Part shown: piece after piece, positions 11,176 through 21,839 of the stretch
Numbering within the stretch: position 1 is the stretch's first letter
Layout of the letters: each line of letters begins with the position of its first letter
From: Sodiomyces alkalinus F11
Lineage: Eukaryota > Ascomycota > Sordariomycetes > Glomerellales > Plectosphaerellaceae
Reading direction: 5' to 3'
Assembly (NCBI RefSeq): GCF_003711515.1
Contig: NW_021167082.1
Location: 3,093,691-3,157,690 of the forward strand
DNA: 64,000 bases
Notes under the pieces: model-generated
Told to the model about the DNA's origin: nothing
The model's input: only the letters and a program-made list of their open reading frames with translations
Database searches by the model: none
Position numbers and translations under genes: made by a program

Positions 11176-13089
11176 CTTTAATACTAGAAGGACTTATAAC
11201 CCTATATGCGGGAGAAAGTAAGCTATTAACGACGATAACGTTATGGGCGCTAGCATTATAGATCCCTCTCCCTTTAATGCCTTTTTATCACGTCTAACCC
11301 GCGAGGATCTCCCGCCTCCGCTAAACCACCACCGCGATATACGCCTATACCCGTTACGGGAGCGGTGGTTATAGGCTAAGGGGGAATACCTTAAGGGGCA
11401 CCGATAAATAGGCTACTAGTAGGAGGTCCGCGGTGATTAGGCTAATAAGTAATAAGTCCTCGCCTATAAATAGGTATACACCTATAAATTTAATAAGGAA
11501 GGCACCCTCCTTAAATATAACGCACGCCTTATAGTATAAGGGGATTAATAAAAATAGTTAGAGACTAAAGATAACTACGCCGCTATGCTAGTATCGCGGT
11601 TATTCCGTATACTAATAGCGATTACCGCCTGATTTAATCTAGAGATCAGGTAGTTCGATACCGTTAACGCCTTTATTAACGCTAGCCTTAAAGAAAAAGT
11701 ATTTATAAAGATACCGTAAGGCTATAAGGTACTAGGTAAGGTCCTATTATTACGGAAAGCCCTATTCGGTCTAAGGGTATTACTACTACTATAGTAAGAG
11801 GAATTTAGTAGTATACTATAGAAGATAGGATTCACGGCTATACCTAATAACCCCTATATTATAATCCGCGACGGTTTAATCCTATTCTTCTATATCGATA
11901 ATATCGGACTTATATACTATAAAGACTATAAGACTAATGCCGATAACCTCGAGGCCGCTCTTAAGGGAAGCTATGGTTATTAGGAGGTGAAGAAATTCGT
12001 TAGTTCCTAGGAATTAAGGTCCTAAGGGATAGGGCCACCCGTAGGTTATAGCTATTATAATCCTCCTATATAGAGAAGATTACGGTTAAATTCTACGTAG
12101 ATATACTCTACCGAAAACCACTAAAAGTCCTATTATCTATAGAGCCGTTAATACTATACGACGGCACACGCGCGTTAATTCCCGAGGTCCGCTAGTACTA
12201 GGGTATAATCGGTTCTATCCTATATACGGCTATCGTAATAAGACCCGATATCGCGTTCGCCTATTCGAAGCTTTCCTAATATAACGTTAACCCCTCCTCT
12301 AATCACCTTAAAAGGGCTTAATAAGTGCTACTATTCTTATACTATATAAGGCACTACTACCTAGAATTCGGTGGGGATAGACTCTTCCTAAATGTAAGCG
12401 ACGCGTCCTTCGGGGATAATCTAGACCGTAAGAGTTTATAAAGATATACGATAAAGCTCTTCGGTGGCACCGTTAACTACAAGGCGGGTAAGTAACCGAT
12501 AGTTACGACGTCGTTAATAGAATCGGAACTACTCGCTCTTATAGAGGCCGCTAAAGAGACGTTATTCGTTAGCCGGATATTAAGGGATTTAGAGCTTCGG
12601 TTAGATTAATAATAGCTATAGCTTTACTACGATAATTAGCAGACTATTAACCTTATTAATAAGAAGGTATAACGTCTACGAATAAGGCTACGCTATATCG
12701 ATATATATAACTAGTAGGTGCGCTAGTTAGTATAATAAGGTCTCTTTAAGGTTATATACGTTAATATAAAGGAGATAATCGCGGACGGTTTAACGAAAGC
12801 ATTACTAGAGGCGGGGATTAAAAGACTATAGTAATAGCTTAATTTAACGGATTAAAAGAATTATATTAAGTAGTCTAAACGGCTATACGAAGAGATTAAA
12901 CGCGCTAAAGCCACGGCCGTAGCGACTACGAAGGCCTCTAAGGATATAGTAGATCCGATAGATATAGATCCGATTAAGTAGATCCGGCTAATTAGGATCG
13001 AGGAACTAATTAAGATAGAATTAAATTTAACGGTTCAATAGGGCGGATTTAGATCCCTTTTATAAGGGCGTTTTTCCCTAGACTATTAA
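11176..13089 (+). pseudogene. Copia-1 reverse transcriptase and RNase H (3' part of polyprotein)
   Basis: Continues the copia frame from 5416. Landmarks are VYTYKFNKEGTL and RLIVQGDQ (11470-11550), FDTVNAFINASL (11660-11690), QGYKVLGKVLLLRKALFGL (11720-11780) and the catalytic box, now YIDN at about 11895 instead of YVDD. RNase H follows at 12370-12600 (LNVSDASFGDN, YKAGK, ESELLALIEAAKE) and the copia-typical end EIIADGLTKAL near 12780. A one-base-type frameshift is needed near 11970 (before GGEEIRQFLGIKVLRD). The stop is TAA at 13087-13089 after RFSLDY. Confidence 0.93.
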
Positions 13090-13181
13090 TTTTACGATAG
13101 AAAAGTTAAGAGTGTTTAGTTTAAACCGAAGCCTCTAATTAGTTAGTTAACCTAGGAAGACCCACCTTAACTAAGGGGGTA

Positions 13182-13455
13182 TATCGTATAGGCAGGACCA
13201 CGACGTGGTCTATAGGGGATCTAGGGGGGATCCACTCCCTAATTAAGGGCTTTGGACCTCGGGTATCAGGATATAACAGGGGCGGATACCGGAAAAGACC
13301 GGATAGGATCTAAATAATATAGTACCCATAATAGAGTCTTCACCACCTAAATTAAGGGTATAAGAGACTTACACAGATATAACTTAATATAATACACACA
13401 CACGAGAGTGCTGCTCTACTAAGTTAATTATCCAAGTGCCTTTTAACGTGCGACA
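13182..13455 (+). repeat. Copia-1 3' LTR
   Basis: 274 bases, starting TATCGTATAGGCAGG and ending GTGCGACA. It is less mutated than the 5' LTR and keeps a CACACACA run near 13393 that is TATATATA in the partner. Confidence 0.95.
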
Positions 13456-13460
13456 GAAAC

Positions 13461-13933
13461 AGCGACAGTTCGACAACAGCTACTCGGACCCACTTTTTTG
13501 TACCTCCGGCGGCCACTACTATGGAGGCCGTCAATAGGCAAACTACCTAGATATATTATATAATATCTCTAATTACCTTAGGTAGTAATAGCCGCCACCA
13601 CCGTCGAAACCGTTAAGTAAGTTTAATAAAGAAAGTCACGAGAGGCATAAAGTGTAAATAGTAGTAATAACATAATATATACCTTAATTACTTAAGACTA
13701 CGGCAGTAATAGTATAGTAGATAGTAAATTACCTTAGATGCCTAACTTTCTAGAGGATTAAATTCTTCCTCCTATACACTATATTATTTATCTATACCTA
13801 TTATCCTTACTATTTTCTACTTACTTTTATTACGCTTTATTACTTACTATATAGACCGATAAAAGCTACCGGTGCTTTTATCAGAGTAATATAAGGCTAG
13901 GAGCTCGCGTATTATTATCCTAAAGTCTCCTAT
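13461..13933. other. Interval between Copia-1 and Gypsy-1; no gene seen
   Basis: The first 80 bases keep CA dinucleotides and look like less mutated host sequence. An imperfect inverted repeat (GGCGGCCACTAC near 13508 against GTAGTAATAGCCGCC near 13583) surrounds an AT-rich centre. The rest is AT-rich with stops in all frames. It is the left flank of the Gypsy-1 insertion site. Confidence 0.5.
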
Positions 13934-14137
13934 TATTACGGGCTATAGCCCGCGGAATAGTCCCCGGTAATAGCCGGGACTAAGAAGCACGGACCTCCTG
14001 GCGAGGCCTATACAGTTCCACACGTACTTAGCCGCCTATGCACTGCGTAGACTTGTCCTTTCCTCCTTTCCTCCCTTAGTTTGAATAATCCATATTTTCG
14101 GCCTTAATACATAAACAACTTTTGATAAGCCGTTATA
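13934..14137 (+). repeat. Gypsy-1 5' LTR
   Basis: 204 bases from TATTACGGGC to GCCGTTATA, collinear with 46002-46205. It retains some CA (for example TTCCACACG) that is mutated elsewhere. TG and CA termini have both become TA. Confidence 0.95.
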
Positions 14138-14439
14138 TATTCGAACTTATAAGATTATAAGCTTTAACGCTTATATAGAAGGAGGTCCTGGTCATTTCGC
14201 CCCGAGCCTACTAAGGGGTTATGGATAGGTTATAGGGACCTCGTATAATAAGATCGACGAATGCGTATTATAACGCGTATAAGAAGCGGTAAGGTTATAT
14301 ATCGCCCCTATTTATAATATAATCGCTAGCCTATAAATAGCCTTCGAGAGGTCTTAACTTAACCCGTACCTCGTACCCACTATATACCTAACGCTTACCC
14401 TAATCGTTACACCCTCGCCCTCACCTAGGCCCTTAAAGG

Positions 14440-15321
14440 CAGAGATTGCTATACCTATCCCGCCACCGCCACCGGCACCCACGCTCTTATACCGGGTATA
14501 GTAAATCGCCGTTCTCGTAAAATTTAATAGGAAACGTATAGAATACAGCGCCTAGTCCTAGACTATACGACTAAAACTTAAACTCGATAGCCCGCTATTT
14601 TATAGTACTACAAAGGCGTGGTATTTAATTAACGTATACTTAGACACCTAGCCATAGTAGGTGGTTAGCACCTTTTTCGGTAACAGAGGTATAAATAGTG
14701 AATTTAACCTAAAGGAAGTTATAGCCTACCTTAACTGCACGTATAAGAACTATAACGAATAAGGTTACGCTATTAATACCCTTAGAGCGATAAAGTAAAA
14801 ACCCGACTGACCGTGTACGCGCTTCCTCCTGACTTTTAAAAGGAACCTAGTATAAGTAGGAGGCTATGATTCAGTAGACTATATTAAGATATTATTCCTT
14901 AATATCGCCCTAAATAATAGGCTATATAATAGCTTAGTAGTAGCCGACCTCCCTAATACTTATACCGAGTAGGTCGATACAGTATAAATAATCGCGTAGA
15001 GATAAAAGAGTATTAGTAAGTCGTACTAACCGATTCTTATCGCCCGTAAACCGGCTAAGGATACTAATAGCGATATCGCTATAGGTAGAGTTAATAAGGT
15101 CGGCAAGTCTAAGGGGACCTAATAAAGACCTAACCGCTACACGAATATTATATATTAGAATTACTAGACAAAAGGCTATATTTAACGGTATTAAAAGAGT
15201 AAGAAAGATATATTAGCCCGAATATCCCTTTAAGAGGAGGAACCCGAAGATATTCTTAAGGATACCAAAGACTCAGAAAAAGAGTAGCTTTAGTATAAAA
15301 TCGGGTACTAGAGCCGATAAC
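14440..15321 (+). pseudogene. Gypsy-1 gag
   Basis: A frame with RIP-type stops reads KFNRKRIEYSA, then KLDSPLFYSTTKA and VVSTFFGNRGINSEF: a retrotransposon gag/capsid domain of the fungal gypsy type. It ends in a zinc-knuckle remnant at about 15135-15190 in which the spacing C-x2-C-x4-H-x4-C is kept while Cys and His codons became Tyr (TAT/TAC). A proline-rich linker lies near 14430-14490. The frame is cut at 15321 by Copia-2 and resumes at 25705. Confidence 0.85.
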
Positions 15322-15608
15322 TATCGCATGTCAAAAGAGCACTTATATGATTAACTTAGTATAGCAGAAATCTCGTGTGTGTGTATTATATTAAGTTACA
15401 TCTGTGTGAGTCTCTTATACCCTTAAATTAGGTGGTAAAGACTCTGTTATAGGTACTATATCGTTTAGATCCTATTCGGTCTTTTCCGGTATCCGCCTCT
15501 ATTATACCCTGATACCCGAGGTCCCCGATATCCGAAGTCCTTAGGTATAGCGTGGATCCCCCCTGGATCCCCTATAGACCACGTCGTGGTCCGTGCGCCT
15601 ATACGACA
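15322..15608 (-). repeat. Copia-2 3' LTR
   Basis: 287 bases, reading TGTCGTATAGGCGCACGG inward from 15608 on the minus strand. It keeps GTGTGTGTG near 15377 where RIP has changed the partner. The purine tract ACTAAGGAGGTG lies just inside (about 15609-15620). Confidence 0.95.
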
Positions 15609-15700
15609 CACCTCCTTAGTTAAGGTGGGTCTTCCTAGGTTAACAAACTAATTAGAGGCTTCCGTTTAAACCAAACGCTCTTAACTTTTCTATCGTAAAA

Positions 15701-18700
15701 TTAATAGTTAAGGGAAAAGACGCCCTCGTAAAAAGGATCTAAATCCGCCCTGTTTAACTGTTTAATTTAATTCTATCTTAATTAGTTCCTTGATCCTGAT
15801 TAGCTGGATCTGCTTAATCGATCTATATCTATCGGATCTACTACGCCCTCGGAGGCCGATGTTATCGTTACGGCCACGGCCTTAGCCGTGGCTTTAGCAC
15901 GTTTAATCTCTTTATACAGTTATTTTAACCACTCGATATAATCCTTTTAATCTATTAAATTAAGCTATTACTATAATCGTTTAATCCCTGCCTCCGGTAA
16001 TACCTTTATTAAACCGTCTATGATTATCTCCTTCGTGTTAACGTACTTAACCTTAAAGCGACCGTATTATACTAACTAGCGCGCCTACTAGTTGTATATA
16101 TCGACGTGCTATAGCCTTATTCGAAGGCGTTATGCCTTCTTATTAACGAGGTTAATAGTCTGCTAATTATCGTAGTATAGCTATAGGTATTATTAGTCTA
16201 ACCGAAGCTCTAAATCCCTTAATATCCGGCTTACAAATAACGTCTTTTTAGCTACCTCTATAAGAGCGAGTAATTCCGATTCTATTAACGATATCGTGAC
16301 TATCGATTACTTACCTGCCTTCTAGTTAACGGTACCGCCGAAAAGCTTTATCGTATATCCTTATAAGCTCTTACGGTCTGGATTATCCCCGAAGGACGCG
16401 TTATTTACGGTTAGGAAGAGTCTACCCCCGCTAAATTCTAGGTAGTAATATCTTATATAGTATAGGAATAGTAGTAGTTATTAAGCTCTCTTAAGGTGGT
16501 TAGAGGAGGGGTTAACGTTATATTAGGAAAGCTTCGAATAGGCGAACACGATATCGGGTCTTACCACGATAGCGGTATATAGAATAGAACCGATTATACC
16601 TTATTACTAATAGACCTCGGGAATCGACGCGCGCGTGCCGTCGCGTGGTATTAAAGGCTCTATAGATAATAGGACTTTTAGTGGTTTCCGGCATAGAATA
16701 TCTACGTAGTATTTAACCGCGATCTTCTCCACCCAGGAGGATTATAATAGCTATAACCTACGGGTGGCTCTATCCCTTAGGACCTTAATTCCTAGGAATT
16801 AACGGATTTCTTTGCCTCCTAATAACCTATAGCTTCGCTTAAAGGCGGCCTCGAGGTTATCGGCGTTAATCTTACGATCTCTATAGTAGATAAGTCCGAT
16901 ATCGTTAACGTAGAAGAATAGGATTAAACTATCGCGGATTATAATATAGGGGTTATTAGGTATAGCCGTGAATCCTATCTTCTATAGCGTGCTGCTAAAT
17001 TCCACCTACTATAGTAGTAGCGATACCCTTAATCCGAAGACGGCCTTTCGTAGTAATAGAACCTTACTTAGTACCTTAGAGCCTTACGGTATCTTTATAC
17101 ACACCTTTCCTTTAAGGCTAGCGTTAACGAATGCGCTAATAGCGTCGAACTACCTTATTTCTAGATTAAATTATACGGTAATCGCTATTAGTATATGGAA
17201 GGACCGCGAGGCTAGCGTAGCGACGTAGTTATCTTTAGTCTTTAACTGTTTTTATTAATCCCCTCGCACTATAAGGCGTGCCTTACACTTAAGAAGGGTG
17301 CCCTCCTTATTAAATTTATAGGTATATACCTATCTATAGAAAAGGACTTATTACTTATTAGCCTAATCACCGCCTACCTCCTACTAGTATCCTATGTATT
17401 AGTGCCCTTTAAGGTATTCCCCCTCGGCCTATAACCACTACTCCCTTAACAGGTAAAAATATATATCGCGGTAGTAGTTTAGCGGAGGCGGGAGATCCTC
17501 GCGGGTTAAACGCGATAAGGAGGCGTTAAAGGGAGAGGGATCTATAATAATAGCGCTAATAACGTCACCGTCGTTAATAGCTTACTTCCTCCTACGTATA
17601 GGATTATAAGTCCTTCTAGCGTTAAAGAACGCCTTTCTAGCGTTATCTTTCTATACCTTCTCGGTCTTATAGATACTTATAATAGTTCTCGTGATAGATA
17701 GGCGCGCGGGTAATAGGCACGCGGCTAATAGGCGTGCGGCCGATAGGGATCCTTTAGGGGTATTCGCGGCTACTTATTAGTGGTTATTATCTCCTTCTAC
17801 CTTAATACCCCTAACCACCGCTAACGCTATAAGGAACGCGCGCGCAGGATCTTCCGGGGATATTAGAGGCGTGGAAAACGGTTCGAACCTTAGAGCGGTA
17901 AACCGCGGAGTATCCATAATAGTATCGGTATCCGTAGTAATAGCGGTAGTATAGTCTTCTTCTATAGTAATAGTAGTATCCGTAGTAATAGCGGTGCCCG
18001 TGATAATAGCGGTATAGTCTATAATAATAGTAATAGTCTCTCTTATAGTAATAACGACGGCCTTACTTTTATCTATAGCGATAACGGTAGCGTTAGAGTC
18101 TTCTGACTTAAGATCTAATATATCTACGGCTATACCCCTTAATAATAGTCTATTCGCAGTCTTATTAGATTAGGTAATACAGATAGATTATAGGCGTTCT
18201 CCGATTTCCTTAGCGGAGGCTATAGCTTATAGCGTTTTAATCCTACTATTAAATATCTCGTCTTCGTTAAAGACTATATCTCTTATAGTAATAATATCCG
18301 TTAGGTATAGTAGCTAGACGCGGAAGCTATTCGAGGATTAGTATCTAATATAATAACCGATGTTTACCTTCGGTTCTAGCCTTTATAGGCGGTTCCTTTT
18401 AGCTTAGGTTTACGCATTTTTATAAAGGCTTTATAGCCGTATACTTATAGGTGCGTAAGGTTAGGTTAACGGCCGCGTAGGCCTTCGTATAGCGTCTTCT
18501 AGTCGTTAATATATCGTAGCGTTCTATTATATAGATATATAGTAGTCTTAAAGATCTTAGGCTGGATAGATATAGGCAGATTAGCTTTAATATTTATAGC
18601 CCTCGCCCTTCTCTTAACGATACCTTTAATCCGTTCTATAACGCCGTTTTAATTCTATAAGTATAGTACTAACGGCTAGCCTTCTACCCTTTAGTAGCGA

Positions 18701-20153
18701 GGAAAGTAACGACTTCTAGGTACTAAAATATCTTAGAATCGGCCTGCAGAACGCGTAGCCTAATATCGAATTAGGTCTTAAGCAGGGTAAAAACGTCTTT
18801 TAACGCGTATGGGATAGAGCCTCAGTCTCTTTTCTATAGGTAATAATCCTATATATAACGTATATATATATCTATACCGAATATAATAGACTTATATAGG
18901 CTGCCTAGCGATTCCGACTCTTCTAGATCGTGAAGATCTATAGCTAAGGCCTCTCCGGGCTTTAATAGGTAAAGGGATAGTATCCGCCGGATCTATATAG
19001 ACACTTATAATTACTTATACACGTTATAGTCCGTGGTGCATACTCCCTTTATTTTTACCCCCTAAGTAGCGTCGACGATCTTTATAAGGGCGTTAGTGCC
19101 GTAATAGCTAAGGCGTTTATGCCACCGTTACGCTATAGTCTTCTACGGTTACCACGGTTATCGTGATCCTCTATACGGGTTATCGCGGGGATACCGAGCG
19201 GAGGCCGTAAACGCGGTGGCCGCTATAGCTTCCGCGCACTCGATTATATACTAGCCGTGGATATTTAGTAGTTTATAGATAGGCCGGTTATTGGTAGAGC
19301 TAATAATAGTATCGTTTACGGTTTCCTAGCGATAGCCTTATAGGCGTAGCTAGCGTTCCGAGACGATATTAGTAACGAACTCCTTATAGTATATAATATC
19401 ACGGAGGCGTAATAGCCTCTTCGTGCCTAATAAGGATTAGACCCATAGCTTAACGTCTCTGTATCCGAGGATAGAAGCTTTATAAGTACCTATCTAAAGG
19501 AATAAAGATAAAGTATTAGTAGATAGTCTAATAGCCGTAAAATAGCCTTAATTATTAAAGATATACATTAATAATCCTAAGTCTAGGATCGCGTAGTATA
19601 ATAGCGCTCTGGCTTAGTTAATAGAAAGGGATACCCCCTATTCTTATTATAATCTTAATAGTAATATTATTTAAGGGCGCGCTACCCCTTAGTCTTAGGT
19701 TAGATAGACGCGTAGTCCCGTCGCGGTAATAGATAGGTCTTTATAAACTATACTCGCGGGCGGCGTAGTAACCCCCTGATTTTATTATTACGGTATAGTA
19801 GTTATAATAGGCGTAGTATTATAGAGTTAATCTTCCTAGACTTCCTTTATCTTATTAGCGGTGATAGCCACTACTTCCCGCCTCTTCTATATCGCGATAT
19901 CCACACGGCTTTTAACACTATAGTTACGTGTCTTTTTTTCCGTGACCTTTATAATATCTTTACGGGTATACTAGGTATAAAGGCGTATATCCGGCCTTAT
20001 ATACTAATAGGCGGCGGTAGTATAGATATTTTCGTATATCTTGTAGGGCTTCCTTATTACGGGAGAAATAGCCTTTAAAGACGTATCGCTATAAGAACGC
20101 TTTTTATTATCTTTATTATTAGTAGTAGTAGTACCCTTAGTATCGGGGAGGTT
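15701..20153 (-). pseudogene. Copia-2 gag end, protease, integrase, reverse transcriptase and RNase H
   Basis: Read from 20153 leftwards it parallels Copia-1 segment by segment: gag tail, zinc region, integrase core (about 18950-18400), the linker PEDPARAFLIALAVV near 17850, then reverse transcriptase (17350-16800) and RNase H to the stop at 15703-15701 after the same ending NY/DY. The catalytic box at about 16895 reads YVND, whereas Copia-1 has YIDN, so the two copies were hit independently. Stops are overwhelmingly TAG/TAA at Gln or Trp positions. The frame begins at LINE-B's 3' target duplication. Confidence 0.9.
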
Positions 20154-20166
20154 CCTAAGGGTATTA

Positions 20167-21029
20167 GTATTATTATTATTGATCTTACTCCGCTATCCTA
20201 ACTAATCTATAGGAGCCTTTCTAGGCTATACGGTCCTTCTCGAGTGGCTATAGGGGGGAAAACCCGGGTAAAACCCGGGGAAAACCCTTATATACTTCCT
20301 TAGGTGGAGTAGTGCCGCTGCAGGGCTAATATAGCCCCGATTCGTCTCTGCTATATATCTGGATTATACCCTTAGACTAGTGGCTAACGGGAAGTATAGC
20401 AGGCTAGTGGTTTAGTAGGTTAGCCTGAGCTAATCGTTAGCGATAGAGTAGGGGCCGAGGGGGTGCCGCTACGCCTCCGCGGTGCGGAGACTATAGCCCT
20501 TTAGTCTTAGCCTCCCTACGTCCCCGAGGATTATGCCTTTTATTCCTTCTACTCGGTTAATACAGAGAGTAGGGGAGGTAGGCGCCTCCTGCCTCCTCTA
20601 GGAAGGTTCCTGCTATATCCGGCGGTAAGTAGGGGGGGGGGGGTAAGGCTCTACCTTATTATAAGAATTAGATAGTTAATATCCCCCGAGGCCTTTATAC
20701 CTTAATCCTCCCTCTTTCTCCTATAACGCTAACGATTTCGTTATAGGTTTCCTCCCGATCTATTCCCGTTTACGGTCCTATAGGTTTATCGTTATAGCTT
20801 ATACTAACTAGTAAACCCTTTTAGAATTCTTATTATTTTCCCCCTATGGTTTAATTATAAGTATCTCGCGGGTAGCCTCGCGGTAGCATGGTAGCGTGGG
20901 GTTAACTAGGTGGTATAGTAATATTCTATATATATATATAAGTAATTAATAGTGGTAGCTTAATATAAGTTCTTTTCGTGGCGTAGTAGTGCCTTTACGA
21001 CAGCGTGCTAATAGTCGTAGATATCTTCT
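20167..21029 (-). other. LINE-B 3' region, non-coding as far as seen
   Basis: No frame is recognisable on either strand. It contains a run of about 13 G near 20629-20643 and GC-rich blocks (GGTGCCGCTACGCCTCC) unusual for a LINE 3' UTR. It could hold a small unrecognised insertion. Confidence 0.4.
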
Positions 21030-21790
21030 CCAAATAATAACGCTAATACTAATAATAATTATAACCGTTATAAAAAGGGCTTAATCCGTATTATACCGTA
21101 TATAAAGCCCGGGGGTATTAAGGCGGTGCCGTAATAGCTAACTTAGCGTACTTATATTCGTTATAGTAAGCGCTTAGGTATATACCTAGACGATGTGGAG
21201 GCCTATTCCAATACTATAGGTATTAGTATAGCCTATTTTTAGTATACTAATAGCTAGCGTCTATATAAGGATATAAGTTATACTAGTGCCGCCGTGGTGC
21301 CGCGGGTATACTATAGTAGTGTGTCCTAATCGTCTTAATAGGTCCCCTCCGCTACTAAACAATAGTAATAGCGTTGTATAGATCTTTATAGCGCGTATAG
21401 AGCGGTAAAGGCGGCTAATAGTAACGGTGTTATTACTATAAGCGTCCCCCTTTAATACCGTGGTAGTCCTTTACTAATAAATTTCTAGGCTATAGAGCGC
21501 TTAGGGATAGCGTCCTAGTTTTTTAGCCGGGCCTTAAACCGGGCGTTACCTTCTAGCTATAGCTGCGGCGGTACCGTGTCGGCAGAGTTATAGGAGTTAT
21601 CTCGCTAGATAAGGCGTTTAGAGGGTAAGATAGACCTAATTTTAGAATACTTTATAGGTAGCCTCCTTTTAGCCTTATTACGGCCCTTAGCGGTAGTGAT
21701 TAGCTAACTAGTCCTTATAGGACCTTAAGTATATTAAGAGTAGTATTAGCGCCTCCGAGGGCAATAAAGATAAGGATAACTAGGAGCGCC
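21030..21790 (+). pseudogene. ORF remnant antisense to LINE-B, unknown product
   Basis: Plus-strand frame opposite to LINE-B. It starts in an Asn-rich stretch (NNNANTNNNYNRYKKG) and reads on through RKRLGIYLDDVEAYSNTIG, AYRAVKAANSNGVITISV and LEGKIDLILEYFIGSLLLALL with only TAA/TAG stops at expected Gln positions. That is the pattern of a real RIPed coding sequence. The minus strand of the same stretch is also partly open, so strand assignment is not certain. I do not recognise the protein. Confidence 0.4.
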
Positions 21791-21839
21791 CTATTAGTGC
21801 TAAGCTAATACCGCCGGGGTCCTAGCTTATAGGACCCCT

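Larger units (their letters stand above)
1394..13455 (+). mobile_element. Copia-1: full-length Ty1/copia LTR retrotransposon, RIPed
   Basis: Element bounded by two 274-base LTRs and a perfect 5-bp target duplication, GAAAC at 1389-1393 and 13456-13460. Its gene order is gag, protease, GAG-pre-integrase, integrase, then reverse transcriptase and RNase H, which defines the copia superfamily. A LINE (5417-11161) sits between integrase and reverse transcriptase. Without the LINE the element is about 6.3 kb, the same length as Copia-2 after removal of its own insert. The 5' LTR edge TATCG is TGTCG after RIP; the 3' edge CGACA is intact. A G-rich purine tract (CTAAGGGGGTA) precedes the 3' LTR. Confidence 0.95.

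Noticed and set aside
16968..17228. Plus-strand open frame of 86 codons
   Set aside because: Antisense shadow of Copia-2 reverse transcriptase.
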